This document shows positions 1 to 9,248 of a stretch of DNA of 64,000 bases, piece by piece. Below the pieces are notes generated by a model. That model worked only from the letters and a program-made list of their open reading frames with translations. It made no database searches and was not told where the DNA came from. Every line of letters begins with the position of its first letter. Within the stretch, counting starts at the first letter, position 1. A program made the position numbers and the translations under genes. Source of the DNA: Salinisphaera shabanensis E1L3A (GTDB lineage Bacteria; Pseudomonadota; Gammaproteobacteria; Nevskiales; Salinisphaeraceae); assembly GCF_000215955.2 (NCBI RefSeq), contig NZ_AFNV02000013.1, positions 60,661 through 124,660 of the forward strand, read 5' to 3'.

Positions 1-925
1 TTAGCGCCTGATTTGAAATGTTTTTTTCTTCGCTACCCAGCCACGTGACATCGTCCAGAGAGCGCAGCCAGGTCAGTTGCCGCTTGGCCAGCTGGCGCGA
101 TGCGAACACAGCCCGCTCGATTCCGTGTTCGAGTGTCATCTCGCCATCCATCACCTGCCAGAGCTGGCGATAACCGACCGCCCGCATGGACGGCAATTCG
201 AGGCTTAGATCGGGCCGCGCATGCAGCTTTTCAACCTCGGCGTACAACCCCTGTGCCAACATCGACTCGAAGCGTTGCGCAATACGCTCGTGCAACGTCT
301 CACGCCGACGCGGCGACACCGCGATCTTGCAGATAGACCACGGTAGCACCGCAGCGTTCCGGCGCACGTTGTCGCGGGCATGCAATACGCTTGGCGCGAT
401 GCCGGTGAGCTCATGAATCTCGAGCGCGCGCTGTATGCGTTGGGCATCGTTACGGTGAATGCGCTGCGCGGTTTCCGGGTCGATCCCCTGCAAGCGTTGA
501 TGCAGAGCGTGCCACCCCTCGCGCTCGGCCTCCGCGGTGAGGCGTGCGCGCAGCGCGTCGTTACGCGAAGGCATTTCGCTAAGCCCATGCTCGAGCGCGC
601 GAAAATACAGCGAGGTACCACCGGTCAGTAACGGCAAGCGCCCCGCCGCATGAATACGCTCGACCTCGGCGAGCGCATCGGCGCGAAAATCCGCTGCCGA
701 GTAAGGCTCGGCAGGATCGCGAATATCGATCAGCGCGTGCGGTGCGCGTGCCAACGTTTCGGCATCGGGCTTGGCGGTACCGATATCCATGCCGCGATAG
801 ACCATCGCCGAATCCACCGACACGATTTCGGCATTGAGACGCTCGACCAGATCGACGGCCAGCCCGGTCTTGCCCGACGCGGTCGGGCCCAGCAGAAAGA
901 CAACACCGGGTTGCTGTGTGGCCAT
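1..925 (-). CDS. miaA: tRNA dimethylallyltransferase MiaA (3' end off window)
   Basis: Transfers a dimethylallyl group to N6 of A37 in tRNAs that read codons starting with U. The frame opens at an ATG at 925 and stays open for 308 codons to the window edge, so the stop lies outside. Residues 8-20 hold the P-loop (FLLGPTASGKT). They are followed by the family's DSAMVYRGMDIGTAKP segment near residue 40, LTGGTSLYF near residue 105, and a conserved RAVGYRQLW motif near residue 255. The length already matches the usual 300-320 residues, so only the last few codons should be missing. It starts 2 bp after mutL ends, the usual mutL-miaA coupling. Identification is secure. Confidence 0.95.
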   Translation of the reverse strand, partial: MATQQPGVVFLLGPTASGKTGLAVDLVERLNAEIVSVDSAMVYRGMDIGTAKPDAETLARAPHALIDIRDPAEPYSAADFRADALAEVERIHAAGRLPLLTGGTSLYFRALEHGLSEMPSRNDALRARLTAEAEREGWHALHQRLQGIDPETAQRIHRNDAQRIQRALEIHELTGIAPSVLHARDNVRRNAAVLPWSICKIAVSPRRRETLHERIAQRFESMLAQGLYAEVEKLHARPDLSLELPSMRAVGYRQLWQVMDGEMTLEHGIERAVFASRQLAKRQLTWLRSLDDVTWLGSEEKNISNQAL

Positions 926-927
926 GC

Positions 928-2757
928 TTACTTGCCACGCATGAATAATCGATCGAGGCCGGCCATATCGACCTGCACCCAACTCGGCCTGCCGTGATTG
1001 CAGTGCCCAGCGCGATCGGTGTGTTCCATATCGCGCAACAGCGCATTCATTTCGGTGAGCGTAAGCCGGCGCCCGGCCTTCACGGCCGCCTTGCACCCCA
1101 TATCGGCCAGCACGTCATCGATCCGATCGCGTACCCCCTGCGGCCCGCGCAACCCCTCACCGAGCTCGCCCACCATGTCGTAGGCAAGCGCGACGTAATC
1201 TTCATTGGCCAGCAGTGCCGGCACCGCACGCAGATGCCCGCTCTTGGGCCCCGCCCGGGTGATTTCCAGACCGACGGCGGCCAGCGCTTCGGCATGAGTC
1301 TCTACTGCCGCGGCCTCTTGTTCGGAAAGCGACAGTGTTTCGGGCACCAGCAGATGCTTGGACTGAATCTGGCCGGCCGAATACTCCTGCTTGAGGCGCT
1401 CGTAGAGCACGCGCTCATGTGCTGCATGCATATCGACAAGCACGAGACCTTCCTTGTTCTGGGCAAGAATATAAATATCGTGCAGCTGGGCGAGCGCATA
1501 GCCCAACGCCGGCACGTCGTCGCCCTGTTCGACCGCGGCAACGTCGGCAACAGCGCTTGCCGGCGCCGAAGCCGCAGCCGGCATGGCCGGCATCTGAAAT
1601 TCATAGGCGGCGCGGGTCTGGGCAATGCCGGCAAAGGCGCTCGTTTGCGCTTGCGTATCGAACGCGTGCTGGACTGGAGCACGCGAGGCCGCGGCGCTTT
1701 GATCGGCCGCGGGGGCCGCCGCGGTGATGACCGGCAGCTCGACCTCCCGTGCGGCATGCGGCTTGGCCTCCACCGCGGCGAGCGCCCGGCCGACGCTCCG
1801 AAAGACAAAATCGTGTACGAGTCGGGATTCGCGAAAACGCACCTCGGCCTTGGCCGGATGGGCATTCACGTCCACCTGCCGGGCATCGAGGGTCAGATAG
1901 AGCACATACGCCGGGTGACGCTGGTTATGCAGCAGATCGCGATAGGCCAGCCGAACACCGTGATTGAACACCTTGTCGCGGATCGGCCGATGGTTCACAT
2001 AGCTATATTGACGATCCGCCTGCCCGCGCGAAAATCCCGGCGTAGCAATCCAGCCCGACAGGCGCATACCAGCGGCCTGTTCATCGACAGCGACCGCATG
2101 GTCACCGAATGCGCCGCCGATCAGCTTGTCTACGCGTTGCTGCATTGCGTCGGGGCCGTGAGCGGGCGCGATACGCGCTACTTCGGTGCCGTCATGGTGG
2201 AGTACAAAACCGATATCGAAACGCGACAAGGCAAGCTGGTTGAATGCTTTGCGGATATGCGCGAACTCTGTCGCCGGCGCGCGCAGAAACTTGCGACGTG
2301 CCGGAATACGAGCAAACAATTCCCGCACCTCGACCCGCGTACCGCGATCAAGCGCGGCCGGCCGCGGCTCGGCACTCGTCGCCGGCGTAATCGCATAAGC
2401 CCGATCGGCATCTACTGCCCGCGAAGTCAGCGTCAGTTGTGACACCGACGCGATGCTGGCGAGCGCTTCGCCGCGAAACCCCAGGCTGGCCACCGATTCG
2501 AGCGCATCGAGGCTATCGATCTTGCTGGTGGCATGGCGTGCCACGGCGAGCCCAAGATCGTCGCGTGCAATCCCGTTGCCATCATCGGCGACCACTATGC
2601 GGCGCAGACCGCCGTGCTCGATGGTCACATGAATCCAGCCTGCGCCCGCATCGAGGCTGTTTTCCATCAGCTCCTTGACGATCGACGCAGGGCGTTCGAC
2701 CACCTCGCCGGCGGCGATCTGGCTGATCAACTGGTCATCGAGTCTGCGAATCGGCAT
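928..2757 (-). CDS. mutL: DNA mismatch repair protein MutL
   Basis: Couples mismatch recognition by MutS to strand incision. I chose the ATG at 2757, giving 609 aa that begin MPIRRLDDQLISQIAAGEVV, the canonical MutL N-terminus. The open frame runs 56 codons further upstream, but that part has no homology. The GHKL ATPase motifs are present: KELMENSLDA, DDGNGI and GFRGEALASI within the first 110 residues. After a Ala/Pro-rich linker (about 330-420) comes the dimerisation domain with DMHAAHERVLYE. This fits the metal-binding endonuclease pattern with Met in place of the usual Gln, as is common in gammaproteobacteria without MutH. A CNHGRP motif sits near the C-terminus. A nicking MutL is likely. 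Confidence 0.96.
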   Translation of the reverse strand: MPIRRLDDQLISQIAAGEVVERPASIVKELMENSLDAGAGWIHVTIEHGGLRRIVVADDGNGIARDDLGLAVARHATSKIDSLDALESVASLGFRGEALASIASVSQLTLTSRAVDADRAYAITPATSAEPRPAALDRGTRVEVRELFARIPARRKFLRAPATEFAHIRKAFNQLALSRFDIGFVLHHDGTEVARIAPAHGPDAMQQRVDKLIGGAFGDHAVAVDEQAAGMRLSGWIATPGFSRGQADRQYSYVNHRPIRDKVFNHGVRLAYRDLLHNQRHPAYVLYLTLDARQVDVNAHPAKAEVRFRESRLVHDFVFRSVGRALAAVEAKPHAAREVELPVITAAAPAADQSAAASRAPVQHAFDTQAQTSAFAGIAQTRAAYEFQMPAMPAAASAPASAVADVAAVEQGDDVPALGYALAQLHDIYILAQNKEGLVLVDMHAAHERVLYERLKQEYSAGQIQSKHLLVPETLSLSEQEAAAVETHAEALAAVGLEITRAGPKSGHLRAVPALLANEDYVALAYDMVGELGEGLRGPQGVRDRIDDVLADMGCKAAVKAGRRLTLTEMNALLRDMEHTDRAGHCNHGRPSWVQVDMAGLDRLFMRGK

Positions 2758-2911
2758 GGCGCGGGGTCGCGGGCGGTCGGCGTCAAAGCACGTTAGTTTC
2801 AGCCAACTGCGCTTGGTTCGCAAAGATTGCCACCGAGGCACAGCTTGCATGCGCCGTCCCGCGACGGCCGCAACGGCGCACGCCGGGGTCGCGCCAAACT
2901 GTAACCAGTCG

Positions 2912-2934
2912 TTAACTTGACTCATTCAAGTTAA
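2912..2934. promoter_or_regulatory. Palindromic operator and promoter of the Fur-like gene
   Basis: A perfect inverted repeat, TTAACTTGA-N5-TCAAGTTAA, lies 20 bp before the Fur-family gene. It overlaps a possible -35 (TTGACT, 2917-2922) that is 17 bp from a weak -10 (GATTAT, 2940-2945). Fur/PerR-type regulators commonly bind palindromes of this size in their own promoters, so autoregulation is inferred. The predicted transcript would begin almost at the ATG. Confidence 0.6.
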
Positions 2935-2954
2935 TCGCCGATTATTGCGTCGCC

Positions 2955-3404
2955 ATGAGTCGAGAAGTGACACCCATCGTCCAACAACTGCGTGCCCGCG
3001 GCATGCGCGTGACGGCTGCGCGTTCGGCGGTACTCGAATGGCTTGCTGACTATCCGCATGCCACCGTCGAGCAAGTCCACGAGGGCGTAAGCCAGCGTAT
3101 CGGGTCGCTTTCGAAGCAGGCGGTCTACGACGTACTCAACGCCTTTATCGACGCCGATCTCGTGCAACAGATCAAACCGGCCGGCCACCCGGCCCGCTTC
3201 GAGCGCCGCACTGGCGACAATCACCATCACCTGGTGTGTCGCAGCTGCGGTCGTATCGAGGACGTCGACTGTTCGATCGGCGCCAAGCCTTGCCTGACCC
3301 CCAACCATGACCACGGCTTCGACATCGACGAGGCTGAAGTCATGTACTGGGGCGTGTGCAAGGCATGCCAGACGGCACCCGTAACGTCGGACGACGATCA
3401 CTGA
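2955..3404 (+). CDS. Fur-family transcriptional regulator (PerR/FurA-like)
   Basis: A 149-residue metal-dependent repressor. The N-terminal winged helix (about 10-85) includes [19 protein letters not shown] and [19 protein letters not shown]. The C-terminal half carries the His-rich metal site [18 protein letters not shown] and a second CKAC pair, the structural zinc Cys4 of the family. It lies 62 bp upstream of a catalase on the same strand, the arrangement seen for peroxide-sensing FurA/PerR proteins paired with katG or katA. Its target is therefore probably the catalase and itself. No Shine-Dalgarno is visible before the ATG, which agrees with a near-leaderless mRNA. Peroxide sensing is inferred from context, not shown by a residue. 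Confidence 0.85.
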   Translation: MSREVTPIVQQLRARGMRVTAARSAVLEWLADYPHATVEQVHEGVSQRIGSLSKQAVYDVLNAFIDADLVQQIKPAGHPARFERRTGDNHHHLVCRSCGRIEDVDCSIGAKPCLTPNHDHGFDIDEAEVMYWGVCKACQTAPVTSDDDH

Positions 3405-3466
3405 ACGACCAACTAGAAGGAATTGCGGCGTTCGCGTCGCATGCACACCACCTGGAGGGTAGAACC

Positions 3467-4933
3467 TTGACAGACGAAATCAACAAAACGCATACCACCG
3501 CCGGCGGCGAGCCGTATCCAAGCGACGAGCATTCGCTGACCGTCGGCAACGACGGCCCGATCGTGATGCACGATCACTTTCTCATGGAGCAGATGGCAGC
3601 CTTCAACCGGGAAATGATCCCGGATCGGCAGCCCCATGCGAAGGGCGGCGGCGCTTTCGGTCAGTTCGAAGTCACCGAAGACGTCAGCAAGTACACGAAA
3701 GCCAGTTTCCTGCAGAAAGGCGCGACGACCCCCATGGTCGCTCGTTTTTCGACGGTCGCCGGCGAATCCGGCAGCCCCGACACCTGGCGCGACCCGCGCG
3801 GCTTTGCACTGAAGTTCTACACCGAAGAAGGCAACTTCGACATGGTGGGTAACAACACCCCCGTGTTCTTCGTGCGCGACCCGATGAAGTTCCAGCACTT
3901 CATCCATTCGCAGAAGCGCCGTGCCGACAACGGCCTTCGCGACCACGACATGCAGTGGGACTTCTGGACCCAGTCGCCCGAATCCGCGCACCAGGTCACC
4001 TGGCTGATGGGTGATCGCGGCGTGCCCGCCACCTGGCGCCACATGAACGGCTACTCCAGCCATACCTATATGTGGGTCAACGCCGAAGGCGAGCGTTTCT
4101 GGGTGAAGTACCACTTCAAGACCGATCAGGGCATCAAGTGCCTGACCCAGGAACAGGCCGACCAGATGGCCGGTAACGATGCCGACTATCATCGTCGCGA
4201 TCTGTTCGAGGCCATCGAACGTGGTGAGTACCCGACCTGGACCCTGCAGGTTCAGATCATGCCCTACGAAGACGCCAAGACCTATCGCATCAACCCGTTC
4301 GACCTGACCAAGGTCTGGCCGCACGAGGATTATCCGCTGCATACGGTGGGTCGCATGAAGCTCGACCGCAACCCGACCGATTTCCATACCGAAATCGAAC
4401 AGGCCGCATTCGAGCCCAACAACATGGTGCCCGGCACCGGCGTATCGCCCGACAAGATGCTGCTGGCACGTACCATCTCCTACGCCGACGCCCACCGGGC
4501 CCGCCTGGGCGTGAACTACAAGCAGATCCCGGTCAACGAGCCGAGATCGCCGGTGAACAGCTATACCAAGGGCGGCGCCATGCGTATGCGCAACGCTACC
4601 GACCCGGTATACGCGCCCAACACCAAGGGCGGCGCCCATGCCAACCCGAACGCCTACCCGGCGAATAACGTCTGGGAAGCCGACGGCGCCATGGTTCGGG
4701 CGGCCTACACGCTGCGCAAGGACGACGGCGACTTCAATCAGGCCAACGATCTCGTCAACAAGGTGATGAACGACGAAGAACGCGAGCGCCTGGTACACAA
4801 CGCTGCCGGCCATCTCTCCGACGGCGTCGGTGAAGACGTACTACAGCGTGCGTTCGAGTACTGGCGCAACGTCGATGCCAACATCGGCGAGCGCATCGAG
4901 AAGGCAGTTCGGGAAAACCTGAAGTCGGCCTGA
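3467..4933 (+). CDS. katA: Monofunctional haem catalase
   Basis: Breaks hydrogen peroxide into water and oxygen. I place the start at the TTG at 3467, preceded 8 bp upstream by GGAGG; this gives 488 aa, the normal small-subunit length. Upstream codons in this frame overlap the regulator gene and are not conserved. Catalase hallmarks are the active-site segment [20 protein letters not shown] near residues 93-112, [11 protein letters not shown], and the haem-proximal Tyr region [17 protein letters not shown] near residue 340. It shares an apparent transcription unit with the Fur-like gene and ends at a strong terminator. The symbol katA reflects the family, not proven orthology. Confidence 0.95.
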   Translation: MTDEINKTHTTAGGEPYPSDEHSLTVGNDGPIVMHDHFLMEQMAAFNREMIPDRQPHAKGGGAFGQFEVTEDVSKYTKASFLQKGATTPMVARFSTVAGESGSPDTWRDPRGFALKFYTEEGNFDMVGNNTPVFFVRDPMKFQHFIHSQKRRADNGLRDHDMQWDFWTQSPESAHQVTWLMGDRGVPATWRHMNGYSSHTYMWVNAEGERFWVKYHFKTDQGIKCLTQEQADQMAGNDADYHRRDLFEAIERGEYPTWTLQVQIMPYEDAKTYRINPFDLTKVWPHEDYPLHTVGRMKLDRNPTDFHTEIEQAAFEPNNMVPGTGVSPDKMLLARTISYADAHRARLGVNYKQIPVNEPRSPVNSYTKGGAMRMRNATDPVYAPNTKGGAHANPNAYPANNVWEADGAMVRAAYTLRKDDGDFNQANDLVNKVMNDEERERLVHNAAGHLSDGVGEDVLQRAFEYWRNVDANIGERIEKAVRENLKSA

Positions 4934-4966
4934 TCGACCCGTCGTAGCAACGACGGCAACGATCAA

Positions 4967-4998
4967 GGCGGCGCATCGTTTGATGCGCCGCCTTTTTT
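4967..4998 (+). terminator. Rho-independent terminator after catalase
   Basis: A perfect 11-bp GC-rich stem (GGCGGCGCATC pairing with GATGCGCCGCC), a GTTT loop and a run of six T lie 33 bp after the catalase stop. There is no matching A-run on the other side, so it should act only on plus-strand transcription. Confidence 0.93.
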
Positions 4999-5045
4999 AT
5001 GTCCGCCAGCTACCGTACTGCGAACCGACCCGCCGACCCTTGCCG

Positions 5046-6149
5046 TCAGCGCTCGGGCGCGTAACGCTCGACCAAAGCCAGCCACTTCGCATGCGAACGC
5101 GATTGGCGCGCTGCCAGTGCGCGGCTTTGCCACCAGAAGCGCCCATACCACGCCGCAGCAGAGCCGCCCAGATCCACCGTCGTCACGCCTAAGCCCGCAC
5201 TCACACTCTTGAATGGCCGACGCCTCACGCCCGACTCGATATTGTGTGCAAGCACCCGCGCCTGCCTGTTGCTATCGAGATACCGGCCTTCGCTACCCAG
5301 CACGCTCGCACACGCGCCCGCCGCATAGATTCGAGAATCCGAAGGCGACTGCAACCGGCGTGTGACATACAGCCCTTCGGCCTGGGCCGGGAGGCGCCCG
5401 GCATGCACGAAACGGGCAGCCGACGCGGGGCTTGCAACCACCACGTGATCGGCAGCAAAACGGCGGCCATCGCGACTGCATATGGCGCCATCGACCTTCT
5501 CGACAATAGAGGTCTGGGCCACGATCTCTATGCCGCGCGCGGCAAACTGGCGCCGTATCCGGCGCTCGAGTGCGAGTGGTGCGCCTGGCAGCAATCGCAT
5601 CTGAGGCACAAACCAGCTGATTCGGAGCGATGAAGCCGCTGTATTGCAGGTCAGGCCCGCCACTGCTTCCAGCGCACGCGCGCCGTCGCCCACAACGGCA
5701 ACACGTCGAAGCGCCCCGCCCCGACTTTCGACAGCCAGGGCATCGGCAAGCTGCAACAGGGCACTGACATCCACCGCCGACCACAAAGCCGGTGGCGCGT
5801 GGCTACCGGTGGCGACGGACAATCCCGCTTCCAAGCCGACGTTGAGCGACAACGTATCGAACGACAGCATCTCGCCGCTGGCAAGCCAGAGCCGTCGATG
5901 ACGGGCGTCCATACCGATTGCACGATCGGCACGATAGTGCACGCCATGCGCTCGACACAGACCGCGCAAAGGCAACTTGAGCGCAGTGCGCGTGAGTTGC
6001 CCCGCCAAGACCTGAGTCGTCAAACCGCCGTACCAGAAGCTACCGGGGTCGATCAGCGTGATCTCAAACCCTGCGGCTTTGAGACGTTCTGCATACGACA
6101 GTAAGGCGATATGTGCGTGGCCGCCGCCGACCAACACCAGCGGCTTCAT
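5046..6149 (-). CDS. FAD-dependent pyridine nucleotide-disulfide oxidoreductase, NDH-2/SQR-like
   Basis: A 367-residue flavoprotein. The ATG at 6149 gives the dinucleotide-binding start MKPLVLVGGGHAHIALL; the frame continues upstream without homology. A central second Rossmann motif (VAVVGDGARALEAVAGL, about 155) and a C-terminal GACAS segment (about 285, the FAD-binding IYAAGACA type) fit the NDH-2/sulfide:quinone reductase superfamily. The GGGHAH variant resembles the flavoprotein domain sometimes fused to SelD. The paired cysteines of true sulfide:quinone reductases are not recognisable, so the electron donor is unknown. Its start overlaps the stop of the TSUP transporter by 4 bp, so the two are translationally coupled and probably work together. 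Confidence 0.75.
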   Translation of the reverse strand: MKPLVLVGGGHAHIALLSYAERLKAAGFEITLIDPGSFWYGGLTTQVLAGQLTRTALKLPLRGLCRAHGVHYRADRAIGMDARHRRLWLASGEMLSFDTLSLNVGLEAGLSVATGSHAPPALWSAVDVSALLQLADALAVESRGGALRRVAVVGDGARALEAVAGLTCNTAASSLRISWFVPQMRLLPGAPLALERRIRRQFAARGIEIVAQTSIVEKVDGAICSRDGRRFAADHVVVASPASAARFVHAGRLPAQAEGLYVTRRLQSPSDSRIYAAGACASVLGSEGRYLDSNRQARVLAHNIESGVRRRPFKSVSAGLGVTTVDLGGSAAAWYGRFWWQSRALAARQSRSHAKWLALVERYAPER

Positions 6150-6970
6150 GCCGAGGCCGTCGCGCCGCCCATCACCACGACCCAGAGTGCGAATGCGGCC
6201 ACCACGATCAAAATGCCCAGCAACCGATGCGTCAGCCCAAGCGGCAGCAGATGATGAACGCGCCGGGCGATACCCATACCTGCCGCCGTACCAAGCACAT
6301 ATAAACCGGCGGTATAGCCGGGCACGTTCGATACGAACAAAAACTGCCAACCTGCCGCCAGGGTCGCGATCACCGAGCTGGCCAACGCCAGGGTGCCCAC
6401 GGCCATATGCGGCTGACCAGGTGAACGACGCTCGAACATACGCCAACCAATCCACGAGCCGGGCGCCGCCACCAGGGCCGTCAATACGCCGCAGCCCGCG
6501 CCAGCAAAGAGTACGCGCAGATTGTCCGCCATGCTTCTGTGTACGACGGCCGCGGCATCATCAAAGCTACGCCGCGGCGCATGTAACAACGCAGCCGGCG
6601 GCGGCGCAATTCGGTTCGCATAGGCGCGCACGGTAATCAACAGCAGCGGGCCGAATACGATCGAGGCGATCAAGAACAGCGTCGCCAGCACCATATCGGG
6701 CAACGAATGCGCCACCGTGCCCAGCATCAACGCCACAGGCAAGGAACCCGCCATCAGCCAGGCGCTCGACTGCACATCACACTGGCGTGCGCGCACGGCG
6801 TCCCCGGCAGCGATAGCAGCACAAATCCCCAGTGCAAACAACGCAATCGGTAGAGCGCGATGAAAACTGACGCCTGCGAACAACACGAGCAGGGGCACGG
6901 CCAGAAACGCGCCCGCGAACGCGGTCAGGCCATAGGCCAGACCCGCGGCGATGCCCAGTAAAAGAACCAC
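6146..6970 (-). CDS. TSUP (TauE/SafE) family membrane transporter
   Basis: A 274-residue inner membrane protein with about eight hydrophobic segments in two similar halves. It opens with GIAAGLAYGLTAFAGAFLAV and has the internal repeat LFAGAGCGVLTALVAAPGSW, as in TSUP permeases. Members export or import sulfite, sulfoacetate or other organosulfur anions; this substrate cannot be read from sequence. It is the first gene of a two-gene unit with the overlapping flavoprotein, which hints at sulfur-compound handling. The ATG at 6970 is the first Met of the hydrophobic N-terminus. Confidence 0.8.
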   Translation of the reverse strand: MVLLLGIAAGLAYGLTAFAGAFLAVPLLVLFAGVSFHRALPIALFALGICAAIAAGDAVRARQCDVQSSAWLMAGSLPVALMLGTVAHSLPDMVLATLFLIASIVFGPLLLITVRAYANRIAPPPAALLHAPRRSFDDAAAVVHRSMADNLRVLFAGAGCGVLTALVAAPGSWIGWRMFERRSPGQPHMAVGTLALASSVIATLAAGWQFLFVSNVPGYTAGLYVLGTAAGMGIARRVHHLLPLGLTHRLLGILIVVAAFALWVVVMGGATASA

Positions 6971-7192
6971 CTGCTGCCTCTCTTTGCCACGCCGGGCGCG
7001 GCGTTGATCGAGCGCGGCCGTTCGCCGCGCTGTGTCGCTTTAGTTTAGGGCGTGCCGGCGATCGGCGCGACTGATTCCTGCCGCGAACCGAGGGCGTCCT
7101 TGTACGCGCCGCATCGCCCACTCGCTGGCAGCACGGTTTGCGCGCGGGCACGCTGCAAGCCCGGGACGGGACAAAGGCGTCCGCCGGCTGCC

Positions 7193-8644
7193 TTAACGCA
7201 GGTCTGCGACCTGCTGGTTGCCGGGCGCCGGAATCTGCAATTCAGCACCCACTCGGATGGTATTGCCGTTCAGGCTATTCGCGCTGCGCAAGCTCGCCAC
7301 GCTGACGCCGTAATCCTGCGCGATCTCCGAGAGGGTTTCGCCCGAGCGCACCTTATGAACCTGGCCCTTGGCGATGAACGTCGCCGGCCGGTAGCTGGCG
7401 AAGTAACCCTTGATGCCGCGCAGCATGGCACTGGCAAGCTGACGCTGGTAAGCCGCGCTTTTGAGCTTGCGCTCTTCGTCCGGCGTCGAAATGAAAGCCG
7501 TTTCGACCAAAAAGGACGGGATATCCGGTGACTTGAGCACCATGAAGCCCGCCTGTTGGACCTTCGACTTGTGTAATGGCCCCAGACCATCCAGTTCGCT
7601 CAGCACCCGGCCACCGGCATCCATGCTTGCTTCGATAGAAGCGCTTTGCGACAGGTCGAGCATGAACGAGGCAAGACTGTCGTCCTTATCCTTGAGACTC
7701 ACGCCGCCAACAAGATCCGAAGCGTTCTCGCGCCGCGCAAGCCACCGTGCGTGCTCGCTGGTCGCGCCGTGGTGTGACAATGCATAAACCGATGCGCCGG
7801 TTGCACGCGCACCCCGCGGCGCAGCATCCGCATGGATCGAGATGAACAGATCGGCCTTGGCCTTGCGTGCTTCCACCATGCGCTCACGCAAACCGACGTA
7901 ATAGTCGCCGTCACGTGTGAGCACGCCGCGCATGTTCGGCTGGTCGTCGACCATGGCTTTCAAGCGCCGTGCGATCTGCAGCACGACGTCTTTTTCGTTG
8001 GTGCCGCCACGCCCGTGCGCGCCCGGATCCTTGCCGCCATGCCCAGCGTCGATGACGATCACGATGTCGCGCGACGGGCGTTCCGGCGTTTTTGCCACGC
8101 GCGACGGCTTGGCTTGACGGCTCGGCGGCTCGGAAACCTGGGCAAGCGCGTTGGCATTCGCCGCGGCCGTGCCGGCGCCATCGCCGTGACTGCCCTCGGC
8201 CGCGTTCGATTCCCGATCTGCAATCACCGTCGGCGGCGCCCCGCCACCTTTGGGCTTGAGATCGACGACCAGGCGATACCCATGGTCGCCATCAGGGTCG
8301 AGCATGAAGCTTTTCGGCGTGACCTGGCCACCAAGATCAAGAACGATTCGCAGATCCTTACCATGGCGCACCCCCGTGCGCACACGCTTGACCACGCCGC
8401 TGCCATCGATATCGCCGTTGACGCTATTGAGCGCCTGGGCGTTCGGCAGGTCAACCACCAACCGCAATGGGTTGTCGATCATGAACAGATCGGGGTTGGT
8501 GGGACCACCCAGATCGAAAACCACGCGCGTTTTGTCGGAAGATGCCCATAACCGAACATCCTGCAAAGTGGCCTGTTTCGCCACGGCGAGTGTACTCAGG
8601 CTCACCAGGAGCCCGAAAACAAGCCATTGCATGCTCGCGCGCAT
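7193..8644 (-). CDS. amiC: N-acetylmuramoyl-L-alanine amidase, AMIN-Amidase_3-LysM
   Basis: Cleaves the lactyl-peptide bond of peptidoglycan in the periplasm during cell separation. The ATG at 8644 gives 483 aa with a signal peptide (MRASMQWLVFGLLVSLSTLA). Then come an AMIN septal-targeting domain (about 25-130), a Ser/Ala/Pro linker, and the zinc amidase domain beginning IVIVIDAGHGGKDPGA (about 195) with ISIHADA and a catalytic VETAFIS Glu. A C-terminal LysM (HKVRSGETLSEIAQDYGVSV) completes the AmiB/AmiC architecture. In most gammaproteobacteria mutL follows directly; here four genes intervene. An alternative start is the Met four codons in. Confidence 0.92.
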   Translation of the reverse strand: MRASMQWLVFGLLVSLSTLAVAKQATLQDVRLWASSDKTRVVFDLGGPTNPDLFMIDNPLRLVVDLPNAQALNSVNGDIDGSGVVKRVRTGVRHGKDLRIVLDLGGQVTPKSFMLDPDGDHGYRLVVDLKPKGGGAPPTVIADRESNAAEGSHGDGAGTAAANANALAQVSEPPSRQAKPSRVAKTPERPSRDIVIVIDAGHGGKDPGAHGRGGTNEKDVVLQIARRLKAMVDDQPNMRGVLTRDGDYYVGLRERMVEARKAKADLFISIHADAAPRGARATGASVYALSHHGATSEHARWLARRENASDLVGGVSLKDKDDSLASFMLDLSQSASIEASMDAGGRVLSELDGLGPLHKSKVQQAGFMVLKSPDIPSFLVETAFISTPDEERKLKSAAYQRQLASAMLRGIKGYFASYRPATFIAKGQVHKVRSGETLSEIAQDYGVSVASLRSANSLNGNTIRVGAELQIPAPGNQQVADLR

Positions 8645-8789
8645 AGTTTCGCTGCCTAGACCATCGTGAATAATATTCCCCGATTGCGAGACTAGCGCCG
8701 TGCTTTTTTCTGCGCAACTACTTTTTATCAATCAAAACAGCTGATAGGCGCCTTTACCTTCATATCCACTTGAAAGCACGAGCCTATCT

Positions 8790-9248
8790 CTAGGTGTCAA
8801 GCCGCGAGAGAAGCTGCGTGCCCACGGTACTGAGTGCCTGAAACTGCGCACAACGCGCCTCGCCGTCGTACTGCAAGGTGATATCGAGATCCAGCGGCGG
8901 CAAAAACCCGGCCCCACGCTCAGCCCATTCGATGAATACCCAGTCCTGGGTCGTATCGACCTCTCGAACACCGAGAAATTCCAGTTCTTCCGGATCGCCC
9001 AGACGGTAGAGATCGAGATGAAAAAGCGTGCGTGAAGCGAGTGGATAAGGCTCCACCAGCGTATAGCTGGGCGATACCACCCGGCCCGTATGACCCAACC
9101 CGCGCAATGTCGCCCGGGTAAGAGCCGTCTTACCGGCACCCAGTTCACCGGCCAACGACACAACCAAGCCACGATCGAGCCACCGTAACGCCTCAGCCAG
9201 GCGCAGACCGAGCGTATCGGTGGCGTCAGCATCAGCCAGTCGGATCAT
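8790..9248 (-). CDS. tsaE: tRNA threonylcarbamoyladenosine biosynthesis ATPase TsaE
   Basis: ATPase partner of TsaB and TsaD in making the t6A37 modification of ANN-decoding tRNAs. The 152-residue product starting MIRLADADATD has the P-loop SLAGELGAGKTALTR (about 31-45), the conserved SPSYTLVEPY segment, HLDLYRL and FIEWAERGAG, all diagnostic of TsaE. Its ATG overlaps the nnr stop by 4 bp, so it is coupled to nnr as in the yjeF-yjeE pair of other gammaproteobacteria. A 145-bp gap follows before amiC. Confidence 0.94.
   Translation of the reverse strand: MIRLADADATDTLGLRLAEALRWLDRGLVVSLAGELGAGKTALTRATLRGLGHTGRVVSPSYTLVEPYPLASRTLFHLDLYRLGDPEELEFLGVREVDTTQDWVFIEWAERGAGFLPPLDLDITLQYDGEARCAQFQALSTVGTQLLSRLDT

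Noticed and set aside
994..2442. Long open frame antisense to mutL (482 codons)
   Set aside because: GC-rich genes create long antisense frames; the translation has no domain or start signal, and mutL on the other strand is certain. The same holds for the long frames antisense to katA, pgi, pepA, valS, tgpA, ilvB, the chemoreceptor and arcA.
5046..6149. Calling the flavoprotein a sulfide:quinone reductase
   Set aside because: The two conserved redox cysteines of that enzyme could not be placed; only superfamily membership is supported.
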